This document shows, in pieces, positions 1 to 7,577 of a stretch of DNA of 64,000 bases; within the stretch, counting starts at the first letter, position 1; every line of letters begins with the position of its first letter. Both the position numbers and the translations under genes were made by a program. The stretch comes from Lawsonella clevelandensis. Its GTDB lineage: Bacteria; Actinomycetota; Actinomycetes; Mycobacteriales; Mycobacteriaceae. The stretch is taken from assembly GCF_003241315.1 (NCBI RefSeq), contig NZ_QFOZ01000012.1, forward strand, positions 1-64,000. Reading direction: 5' to 3'. The notes beneath the pieces are model-generated. The model searched no databases, had not been told where the DNA came from, and saw only the letters and a list, made by a program, of their open reading frames with translations.

Positions 1-144
1 TGATCCCTGCCAAAAATCATTATTTTCAGTAGATGGAGTTCCGCCCCCATAGCTTTTTGAAACTAAGGAATCGGTAGTTCGCTGTTCCCAAGCGTCAGTG
101 AAGCCTTTGAATCTGATTGCTGGTGTTAGTGCTTGTTGGGGCAT
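1..144 (-). CDS. hsdS: Type I restriction-modification specificity subunit HsdS (N-terminal fragment, cut by window edge)
   Basis: The first 48 codons of an open frame read off the left edge on the minus strand. The N-terminus carries the conserved opening of the first HsdS target-recognition domain (IRFKGFTDAWEQR), followed by a GGGTPST-type stretch typical of TRD starts. HsdS selects the DNA sequence that the HsdM2-HsdS enzyme methylates. The ATG lies one base beyond the hsdM stop codon, so the two are translationally coupled. Only the start is visible, so neither the recognition sequence nor whether the gene is intact can be judged. The family call rests on the short motif and on the neighbour. 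Confidence 0.85.
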   Translation of the reverse strand, partial: MPQQALTPAIRFKGFTDAWEQRTTDSLVSKSYGGGTPSTENNDFWQGS

Positions 145-145
145 G

Positions 146-2731
146 TTATTCACCTGCTAGAAGGGTTTTGAATTCGGCGAGTGCGGCAAGGTCCGTATCG
201 GAGCCGGTGAGTGAATCCAGCATGCCGGCTAGTTCGTGCTCTGTTTTACGGATTTCCCCATCCAGATCTGCGAATGTCACCTCATATTTAGCATTGAGGG
301 CGGCTACTGCGTCTTTCAATGTTGAAATAATTGTTGAGGGTATGGAGGATAGTTTCTTCAGTAATGGTTCAATCCATTTAGTGTCAAGAAGTCGATTGAT
401 GTCATCTTTTGAAAGGATTTCAATTGTCTTTCTTGTTAGATCCTCAATATCGGCTTTCTTCTTCTTGATGTCTTTTTTGAGGTGGCTACTCTCATCACGT
501 AGATTCTTCGCCCGGATCATGATGAATTCGGGGGTGCCTTCCTCCCAGTCTTCATCTTTGGATGTTTTTCGAAGAATTTTTACTTCACGGTTTAGTGGTG
601 TGGCAAGGAATGCGTCATTGTCATCATTGAGGACGTCACTTAATTCCATCTTGTCTTCTTCACTGAGTGAGTCCACCAAATCTGTTAGCTCAAACTGGGC
701 CTGTTCCAGGCGCTCTTCTAATTCTGCTACAGCTTTAACCTGTTCTGGCATAAGAGTTTTTTGCACAATATCGAAGGGGATAATGCGCCCTTCCCAGCCT
801 TCTTGAACTTCCTGGTCCTTACCATTTTTCTTCTTCACTACCATGTGAGGGTCGATAGCCCGGATAGTGTCGAATCCTTCCCGCTGAATCATTTCTAGGT
901 CGAGGGAAACTGTTGTCCATTGCTCATGCAGCATTTGGAATGCGGCGTATCGGTCTACCAGTGGAATGCCGTCTAGGCGTGTAAAAATGTCTTGGGTGAG
1001 GAGGTTTTCTTCCCTCGATACCTTTACAGTTTCACAACGTGAAACTAAATGTTCGTGGAGGAAATCACCGAAACCATCAAAAGCCCGCCGATAGTTCTCT
1101 TCAAACTCCAGTACCGAAGCATGACCATTCACAATGGCAGCAGGGTCGTCCTTACACTGTGCATAACCATTGGGCTGCACATCAAACAGTTCTCCGCGTA
1201 GACCTGGGAAAGCCTCCCAGTATGGGGATAACGCATCGATTTCATTCGCGGGAATTCCCCCAAACATGGAGGCGTAAATATCCCACGTTTCTGGGTCCTC
1301 TGAAGAATCAACATAGCGGGGAATATTAAGGTTGTAGTCGTTTTCTCGAATCTCATCACGGCTTACCAGTCGTGAATACTTCTCAACATCTGCACGAGCC
1401 GCAACTACATCAACGATGCGGCGAATATCGCCAGCGCGAAGCATATTATTCTTCCCGCTCTTCACGAATCCCTTCGACGCATCAACAATGAGTGTATCCG
1501 TAGAATCTCGCTTCTGCTTCAGCACCATAATGATGGTCGGAATACCCGTCCCGAAGAAAATATTGGGGGGCAAGCCAATAATCGCATCAATATGGTTATT
1601 CTCGATAAGATTCCGACGAATCGTACCTTCCTCACCACCACGGAAAAGCACCCCGTGAGGAAGAACAATAGTCATAATGCCATCCGGCTTCAGGTGGTAA
1701 AAATCATGCAGAAGGAATGCATAGTCAGCTTTACTCTTCGGGGCTAAACCAAACCGCGCATAGCGGGGATCGGACTCTTTCCCCGTTGGATCCCATTTCT
1801 GCGAGTAAGGCGGATTAGACACCACCGCATCTAAATACAGTGGCTCGTAAGTATTTTCTGGGTCATTATCCTCAAAATAGGGCCAATCATCCTCCAACGT
1901 ATCCGCGTTACGGGTCACAATATTGTCCGGTTTAATACCTCTCATCACCAGATTCATCCGTGTGAGGTTATAGGTATTCTGCTTCAACTCCTGCGCGTAG
2001 TACTTAATCCGATCCGGATCATCAATATGGCGGGCCAAGGCCTCACCAATATTCAGCAACAATGATCCCGAACCACTTGTTGGGTCATAGATACGGATCT
2101 CTGTTCTGTCCTGCAAATGGTCAGCAATAATGAGACTCATCAACAGGGAAACCTCATGCGGGGTATAGAACTCGCCCGCTTTTTTACCAGCGTTAGCAGC
2201 AAATTTAGAGATGAGATACTCATAGATGAAGCCAAGAACGTCATAGTCCTGCTTCCCATCCATGGGGATATCGTCAATAAGATAAATTAAATCCCGGACG
2301 GCTTTTGTCTGCGCCGAAGCATTATCGCCAAGTTTAGAAAGACCCGTCTGTAAGGTATCGAAAATACCGTCAAAAACCTTCTTATAGCGGGGATGAATCA
2401 GACGTTCAAAAGCAGACAATGCGTCTCGGACATCAGAAATATTAAAATCTGACCCCGCACTAATCCACGTCGAAAAAAGATGTTTATAGGCGATAAAGTA
2501 CCCCACATTTGACTGCAGGTACCCCACTACTTCCCCATCATCCTCAACAAGTTCATCGGGTAAAGAATCCTCATCCATGCCCTCTTGGAGAACGAATCGA
2601 AGCTCAGTCTCAGAAAGGAACTTGTAAAAAATAAAGCCAAGAATGTAATCCTTGTATTCGTTGGCTTCCACCCTCGAACGCATCCTGTTAGCCGATTCCC
2701 AAATTTTTGCAGCCAACTGTTGCTTATTCAC
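146..2731 (-). CDS. hsdM: Type I restriction-modification DNA methyltransferase subunit HsdM
   Basis: Adenine-N6 DNA methyltransferase of a type I RM system. Counting from an upstream GTG at 2761, an N-terminal HsdM helical domain (about residues 11-150) is followed by the linker motif GEFYTP (197-202), AdoMet motif I DPTSGSGS (226-233) and catalytic motif IV NPPY (316-319). The protein is about 860 residues against roughly 500 for compact HsdM. The extra C-terminal half holds a Lys/Glu-rich, probably coiled-coil segment near the end. I prefer the GTG at 2731, because homologues begin with a sequence like NKQQLAAKIW; the upstream GTG at 2761 also has no ribosome-binding site. hsdS follows at once and an integrase gene lies upstream on the same strand. 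No hsdR is visible in the window. Confidence 0.95.
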   Translation of the reverse strand: MNKQQLAAKIWESANRMRSRVEANEYKDYILGFIFYKFLSETELRFVLQEGMDEDSLPDELVEDDGEVVGYLQSNVGYFIAYKHLFSTWISAGSDFNISDVRDALSAFERLIHPRYKKVFDGIFDTLQTGLSKLGDNASAQTKAVRDLIYLIDDIPMDGKQDYDVLGFIYEYLISKFAANAGKKAGEFYTPHEVSLLMSLIIADHLQDRTEIRIYDPTSGSGSLLLNIGEALARHIDDPDRIKYYAQELKQNTYNLTRMNLVMRGIKPDNIVTRNADTLEDDWPYFEDNDPENTYEPLYLDAVVSNPPYSQKWDPTGKESDPRYARFGLAPKSKADYAFLLHDFYHLKPDGIMTIVLPHGVLFRGGEEGTIRRNLIENNHIDAIIGLPPNIFFGTGIPTIIMVLKQKRDSTDTLIVDASKGFVKSGKNNMLRAGDIRRIVDVVAARADVEKYSRLVSRDEIRENDYNLNIPRYVDSSEDPETWDIYASMFGGIPANEIDALSPYWEAFPGLRGELFDVQPNGYAQCKDDPAAIVNGHASVLEFEENYRRAFDGFGDFLHEHLVSRCETVKVSREENLLTQDIFTRLDGIPLVDRYAAFQMLHEQWTTVSLDLEMIQREGFDTIRAIDPHMVVKKKNGKDQEVQEGWEGRIIPFDIVQKTLMPEQVKAVAELEERLEQAQFELTDLVDSLSEEDKMELSDVLNDDNDAFLATPLNREVKILRKTSKDEDWEEGTPEFIMIRAKNLRDESSHLKKDIKKKKADIEDLTRKTIEILSKDDINRLLDTKWIEPLLKKLSSIPSTIISTLKDAVAALNAKYEVTFADLDGEIRKTEHELAGMLDSLTGSDTDLAALAEFKTLLAGE

Positions 2732-2877
2732 AATTACACCCAACTTCCGAGCATGATTCACTGCAGTGGCTTAACGCCACATAGTCGCAAGAATTCTACC
2801 TGTACCGTGTAACAAAAAGAATGATCCTGCCTGAAACTTCCCGAAAGAACACCACCAGTACGCACCAGTTTCAGTAT

Positions 2878-3801
2878 TTAGGTCAAACTTGAAAGAAGAC
2901 GCATCACAAGATCAACATCTTGATTCTCAAGCTCCTGCACAATATGCACATACGTCTTCTGCGTTGTATTAATCGACGAATGTCCCAGCCGCCTTGCTAC
3001 AGACGCAATAGACACCCCCGCAAACAACAAAAGCGACGCATGCGTATGGCGAAGCCCATGAATAGACACAACAGGAATACCCAAACGCCCACAATAGCGC
3101 TTAAGAATCCCATTAATTGTGGAATTGTAAACAGCACCATTCACAAAAATAGGTTCAGACTTCGGAAGATTCTTCGTTAACTCCGAAAACTGAATAATCG
3201 TCTGCCAATCCAACGGAATCTTCCGCACCGACGAATGATTCTTCGTTGGCAAAAACCCAGTACCGTTCTTGTAATCCCACGTCTTCGATACTGACACCAA
3301 CTGGTGTTTAAAATCGAAATCTTCCGGAGTTAACGCAAGAGCCTCCGAAAAACGCATACCTGTTTTTGCCACCAACAAAATGAAGTAATCCCAATTAACC
3401 TCATTCTCAAGATGCAACGATGCCAGAAGAGTCTGCAGCTGAAACTGGTTAAGATACTTCTCCTTCTTCACACGAGGAGTCTTACCTTTAATAACTGCCT
3501 TGCGGGTAGGGTCACGTGGAATTAAACCATCATCAACCGCATCTAGAATTGCCCCCTTCACCTGGTGATGAAAATCCATCACTGTCTGCCGCTCATGCTC
3601 AGCCGCATACGCATTCAACAACCGCTGATAAGCGATCCTGTCAATATCCTTCAACTGCAAAGTGGGCACTAGCCGAACCAGCCACTTATGGGTCATGCGA
3701 TACTTCCCCATCGTGACGCTTCTAACAGCATCCTGCTTGTAAACCTCTATCCAGCGCTCGTAGTAGTCGCAGAATAGTTCATTCGTAAATTGTTGAGTCA
3801 T
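2878..3801 (-). CDS. Tyrosine site-specific recombinase/integrase linked to the type I RM locus
   Basis: Phage-type integrase of about 307 residues. An N-terminal SAM-like DNA-binding domain (about 1-110) precedes the catalytic domain. Counting from a GTG at 3810, the catalytic set is visible: Arg153 (GMRFSEAL), His251 and Arg254 (HGLRHTH), His277 (RRLGHSS) and the nucleophile Tyr287 (TYVH). All are present, so the enzyme should be active. The ATG at 3801 has a GAGGTG ribosome-binding site six bases upstream, which is why I prefer it. It is co-oriented with hsdM and hsdS. In several bacterial groups such recombinases invert or swap hsdS target-recognition domains. It could equally be a leftover integrase of a genomic island. 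I see no phage genes. Confidence 0.9.
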   Translation of the reverse strand: MTQQFTNELFCDYYERWIEVYKQDAVRSVTMGKYRMTHKWLVRLVPTLQLKDIDRIAYQRLLNAYAAEHERQTVMDFHHQVKGAILDAVDDGLIPRDPTRKAVIKGKTPRVKKEKYLNQFQLQTLLASLHLENEVNWDYFILLVAKTGMRFSEALALTPEDFDFKHQLVSVSKTWDYKNGTGFLPTKNHSSVRKIPLDWQTIIQFSELTKNLPKSEPIFVNGAVYNSTINGILKRYCGRLGIPVVSIHGLRHTHASLLLFAGVSIASVARRLGHSSINTTQKTYVHIVQELENQDVDLVMRLLSSLT

Positions 3802-3807
3802 AAAAAT

Positions 3808-3824
3808 CACCTCTCAAAGAGGTG
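3808..3824 (-). promoter_or_regulatory. Hairpin covering the integrase ribosome-binding site
   Basis: A perfect 7-bp inverted repeat with a 3-nt loop. On the minus strand it reads CACCTCT-TTG-AGAGGTG. Its 3' arm contains the GAGGTG Shine-Dalgarno sequence of the integrase, six bases before the ATG at 3801. In mRNA this would mask the ribosome-binding site. The regulatory role is inference; the repeat itself is seen directly. Confidence 0.6.
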
Positions 3825-3995
3825 CACACCGGCGATATTCTTCCCCCTCTTTATATAAGCCCCTCGAAGCACTCCTGTAGCCATGGCACAACCCACCATA
3901 CGGTCGCACTGTTTAAGTGCTACCCTGCTAATTCCGCTGTCTAGCTAGCCATCCCCGGCAGTAACGGCTAGCCCTCCCTAACTAGCACCCTCCCA

Positions 3996-4643
3996 CTAGT
4001 TCAGTCGTGGGTCGACGGGGCGACTGGCGTAGAGGTTGAGGGGCCAGGGTTGGCGGCGCACTATTTGGGCGTAGAGGTCGGTGTGGTGGTCGGTGCCGAA
4101 GTCGTTGTCGTGGGCGTCGCAGACGTACCAGTCTCCGCGGCGGATTTCGTCTTCTAGTTGTCCTGGCTGCCAGGCGCAGTAGCCCATATAGAGGCGGTAG
4201 GATTCGGAAATGTCCTGCATGCGTTGGACGGCGTTGGGGGTGGGGTCCATAAGGAATGTTCGCCCGTAGACGGGGCGCAGTATGGATAGGTCTATGGGGC
4301 AGTGTGGTTTTAGGCGGAGTAGGCCGGTGACGCGTTCTTGTTCTACTGGGCCGCCGATGAAGAGGCTGGCGGGTGTGGAGCAGTAGGGGGCGAAGGCGGG
4401 GAGGACGTCGTGGACGGATACTTCGGATTGTTCGTTGAGGATGACGCCGAAGGCTCCTTGTGTCTGGTCGTATTCGAAGAGGTAGACGATGCAGCGGGAG
4501 AACATTTCGTCGCGGATGTCTGGGGCGGATACCAGGAGGCAGCCTTTGTAGAGTTCATTCTGGTCCATGGCGAGGAAGATGCGGTCGCCGAAGGCGCCGA
4601 ATTCGCTGAGGTTCCCGTAGGGGTTTGTGCGAAAGTCACTCAT
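3996..4643 (-). CDS. YqgE/AlgH family (UPF0301) protein
   Basis: A 215-residue protein of the YqgE/AlgH (DUF179) family. After a divergent N-terminus of about 30 residues it has the family opening GCLLVSAPDIRDEMFSRCIV and the GVILN segment. Further on are the IGGPV motif and a tryptophan-rich C-terminal part with GYCAW and DWYV. Biochemical function is not established. AlgH was named as a transcriptional regulator in Pseudomonas, but the fold has no DNA-binding domain. No signal peptide or membrane segment is seen. It lies 6 bases downstream of cca on the same strand, so the two are probably co-transcribed. Confidence 0.88.
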   Translation of the reverse strand: MSDFRTNPYGNLSEFGAFGDRIFLAMDQNELYKGCLLVSAPDIRDEMFSRCIVYLFEYDQTQGAFGVILNEQSEVSVHDVLPAFAPYCSTPASLFIGGPVEQERVTGLLRLKPHCPIDLSILRPVYGRTFLMDPTPNAVQRMQDISESYRLYMGYCAWQPGQLEDEIRRGDWYVCDAHDNDFGTDHHTDLYAQIVRRQPWPLNLYASRPVDPRLN

Positions 4644-4649
4644 ACTCGA

Positions 4650-6290
4650 TCATTCTTCCTGCCGCTCTGCACTTCCCGTGCGCTCTACACTTCCAGCGCG
4701 TTCTGTACTTCCTGCGTGCCCTGCCCACCAGTTTTGCAGGGCGGCAACGGCTTCATCATGCTCCATGGGGCCCTGCTCAATGCGTAGGTTTTTGAGGTAT
4801 GCCCAGGCTTTCCCCACTTCCGGGCCGGGGTTCAGTCCTAGGATCTGCATTATTTCATTGCCGTCCAGGTCGGGGCGGATAGCTTCCAGGTCTTCTTTTT
4901 CTCGCAGCTCAGCAATACGTGCTTCGAGGTTATCGACCAGGGCTTGTTGTTGTTTGCGTTTCCATTCGCGGGCGGTGGTGCAGTCGGCGCGCACCAGCAG
5001 GTTGAGGCGGTCGAGGAGCGGCCCGGCGTCGGTGACGTAGCGACGTACGGCGGAGTCGGTCCATTCGCCGTCACCGTATCCGTGGATGCGGAGGTGTAGG
5101 TATACCAGTTGGCTGATGTCGTTGATCATCTGCCGGGAGTATTTGAGGGCGCGGAGGCGTTTCCGCACCATGCGGGCGCCGACGATCTCGTGCTGATAGA
5201 AGGTGACGCCGCCGCCTGGTTTGGGGGCGCGGGTGGGGACTTTGCCGATGTCGTGGAGGAGCGCCGCCCAGCGGAGGACTAGGTCGGGGTCACCGGGTTC
5301 CAGGTCGCAGGCTTGTTTCAGCACGGTCAGGCTGTGCGTGTAGACGTCCTTGTGGGGAAGTTTCGGGTCGGGTGGCATGGCCATCGCCGGGATTTCGGGG
5401 AAAATGTGGTCGGCTAGGCCGGTTTGGCAGAGGAGGTCGATGCCGTCCCACGGGTAGGCGCCCAGCATGAGTTTGTCGAGTTCCGCCTGGATTCGTTCGG
5501 CGGTGATGCGGGTGATCTCCCCTGACATTTCGGTGATGGCGGCGGTGACGCGGGGGGCCAGGGTGAAGCCTAGTTTGGAGACGAAGCGGCAGGCGCGGAT
5601 CATGCGCAGTGGGTCGTCGTGGAAACTGACGGAGGGTGTTTGGGGCGTGTCCAGCACACCCATTTCTAGGTCGTTGATACCGCCTAGTGGGTCGCAAAAG
5701 TCTTGTGTGCCATCCCCGTGGAGGCGTACCGCCATGGCGTTGACGGTGAAGTCGCGGCGGACTAGGTCCCCTTCTAGGGTGTCACCGAATTGGACGATGG
5801 GGTTGCGGGAGACACCATCGTATTGGTCGGCGCGGAATGTGGTGATTTCAATCTGCCACCCGTTGCGGCTGGCGGATACTGTGCCGTAGTCAATTCCCGT
5901 GTCCCACACGTTATCTGTGCACGTGTTCAGAATGTTGGTGACGGCATCAGGGCGGGCATCGGTGGTGAAATCCAGGTCCATGCCCAGCTCGCCCAAAAGT
6001 GCATCCCGCACAGATCCGCCCACTAGGTAGAGGTCGTGGCCGGCGTCTTCGAAGGCGGCGGCTAGTGGGATGAGGGTAGGGGCCAGGCTGCGCAGTTGGA
6101 CTTGGGCGGTGGCCATCATGCGCAGAATGCGCTCCTGGTCGGGCTGCCCAGCTCGATCGGCATTGTCAGCTGGTTTATCCTGCCCGGCTAGACCTTGCCC
6201 GGCCTGCTGCTGGGTTTGCTGGGCTTTCGGGGTTTTTGGGGTTTTCTGTGGGTTCGTGGGATGCGTCATCGACTGCAAGTTTACTAACAT
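4650..6290 (-). CDS. cca: CCA tRNA nucleotidyltransferase with HD domain
   Basis: Adds or repairs the 3' CCA end of tRNAs, and corresponds to mycobacterial PcnA at the same locus. A Gln/Ala-rich N-terminal tail (about 1-55) precedes the class II nucleotidyltransferase domain, with GGSVRD (91-96) and the metal-binding DLD (105-107). Next come the RNA-binding helical region (RRDFTVNAMA, DDPLRMIRACRF) and an HD phosphohydrolase domain (LLHDIGK). The C-terminus ends in three degenerate 6-residue repeats of the form AGSxER, probably a slippage-made tail. The start is uncertain between 6290 and an ATG at 6269. It is divergent from the NUDIX gene with only about 60 bp between them, as in mycobacteria. 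Length is 546 residues, longer than usual because of the two tails. Confidence 0.95.
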   Translation of the reverse strand: MLVNLQSMTHPTNPQKTPKTPKAQQTQQQAGQGLAGQDKPADNADRAGQPDQERILRMMATAQVQLRSLAPTLIPLAAAFEDAGHDLYLVGGSVRDALLGELGMDLDFTTDARPDAVTNILNTCTDNVWDTGIDYGTVSASRNGWQIEITTFRADQYDGVSRNPIVQFGDTLEGDLVRRDFTVNAMAVRLHGDGTQDFCDPLGGINDLEMGVLDTPQTPSVSFHDDPLRMIRACRFVSKLGFTLAPRVTAAITEMSGEITRITAERIQAELDKLMLGAYPWDGIDLLCQTGLADHIFPEIPAMAMPPDPKLPHKDVYTHSLTVLKQACDLEPGDPDLVLRWAALLHDIGKVPTRAPKPGGGVTFYQHEIVGARMVRKRLRALKYSRQMINDISQLVYLHLRIHGYGDGEWTDSAVRRYVTDAGPLLDRLNLLVRADCTTAREWKRKQQQALVDNLEARIAELREKEDLEAIRPDLDGNEIMQILGLNPGPEVGKAWAYLKNLRIEQGPMEHDEAVAALQNWWAGHAGSTERAGSVERTGSAERQEE

Positions 6291-6351
6291 CGTCAGCTAT
6301 TCGGCCAGGAACTTAGCCCTTGCTACTGCAGACAAGTAGAATTGAATAATC

Positions 6352-7476
6352 GTGGACAGTAAACGCAAGACCCCAACCGGCGGGAATTGCCGGCCCGGGC
6401 GTCGGCGTAGTTCCCGCCCTGCCGGTGCACCAACTCCCGCAGCGGAGCGCACCCCGGCTCCTGTTGTCGTGCACACTAGTACGCTGGTAACCCCGCAGCC
6501 GACTGTTTCCCCTCTTGCCCCACGCCCTGCACGCCCCACGAAAACTCCCCGCAATGGGGCTATTGTGTTGGATCCCCATGGTGTTGCCGGGAAGGCCCCT
6601 AAACGCTATACCCGCAGTGCCGCCCAGAATAAGGGTCGCCGCCCCGTCACCCGTTCTCTCACAAAAAGCCAGGTGAAGCGGAGCCACGGCCGGTATTATC
6701 CGGAAACGTCGGCTGGTGGTTTAGTACTCCGTAATATGCGGCGTGCTTATAATCCCCGCACAAATAGGGTGTATTTGTCCACGGTGAAGGTGGCGCTTAT
6801 TGGCCGCACGGATCGCCGTGGGCGCCTCCTCTGGTCTCTTCCCAAGGGGCATATTGAGGATTATGAGACTGTCCCCATGACGGCTATTCGCGAGGTTCGC
6901 GAGGAAACCGGCATTGAGGGGGAGATTATTAAACGTTTGGGCACTATTGACTATTGGTTCCTCTCCGATGGCAAGCGGATCCATAAGACTGTTCACCATT
7001 ATTTGTTGCGGTTTACCGGTGGGGAACTTTCTAATGCTGACGCGGAGATTACCGAGGTCAAGTGGGTGCCTTTGAAGGATCTGCCGCGGGTTCTCAGCTA
7101 CGCTGATGAGAGGAAACTCGCCCGACGCGCTATTGGTACTGTGTCTGCCTGGATTCGTCATGAATACGGCACTGGCGGCACAGTAGTGACTGTGGGTAAG
7201 GACACGTCTGAGAAAAACACGTCTGGGAAAGAGCGCAAGAACCGCGACCAGAACCAGAACCAGAACCGCAACCCCAAAAATCGATCACAAGCAGGGCAAA
7301 AACAAGCGGAACAAAAACAAGCAGGGCAACCATACAAGGGTCACAAAGACCAGCAACAAAAAAGCCAGCCACAAAAAGACCGAAGAAACCAGCCGCAAAA
7401 AGGCCAAACGCAGAGAACACAATCACGGAAAGACCAGCCGCGAAAAGACCAGTCGCAGAAAGAGTCGTGGCCGTAA
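6352..7476 (+). CDS. NUDIX hydrolase with long low-complexity tails
   Basis: A 374-residue NUDIX hydrolase at the position of mycobacterial MutT4 (Rv3908). A disordered basic, proline-rich N-terminus (about 1-115) precedes the NUDIX fold. The NUDIX box begins at GHIEDYE (166-172) and continues REVREETGI (180-188), with all catalytic glutamates present. Such enzymes cleave nucleoside diphosphates linked to another moiety; the substrate here is unknown. From about residue 270 the protein is almost only Lys, Gln, Arg, Asp, Asn and Ser in degenerate short repeats, which is unusual for this family. The GTG start at 6352 has no clear ribosome-binding site, so the true start could be further in. It is divergent from cca. 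Confidence 0.85.
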   Translation: MDSKRKTPTGGNCRPGRRRSSRPAGAPTPAAERTPAPVVVHTSTLVTPQPTVSPLAPRPARPTKTPRNGAIVLDPHGVAGKAPKRYTRSAAQNKGRRPVTRSLTKSQVKRSHGRYYPETSAGGLVLRNMRRAYNPRTNRVYLSTVKVALIGRTDRRGRLLWSLPKGHIEDYETVPMTAIREVREETGIEGEIIKRLGTIDYWFLSDGKRIHKTVHHYLLRFTGGELSNADAEITEVKWVPLKDLPRVLSYADERKLARRAIGTVSAWIRHEYGTGGTVVTVGKDTSEKNTSGKERKNRDQNQNQNRNPKNRSQAGQKQAEQKQAGQPYKGHKDQQQKSQPQKDRRNQPQKGQTQRTQSRKDQPRKDQSQKESWP

Positions 7477-7577
7477 TGGTAACTCGGCTCCTAGTTCTTA
7501 ACAGGCCCGTTGTCGAGTAATTTAGAGGCGGAGTGTTATCCGTCTCAGTTCTGTAGGCGACCACGATAGGAGGGACT

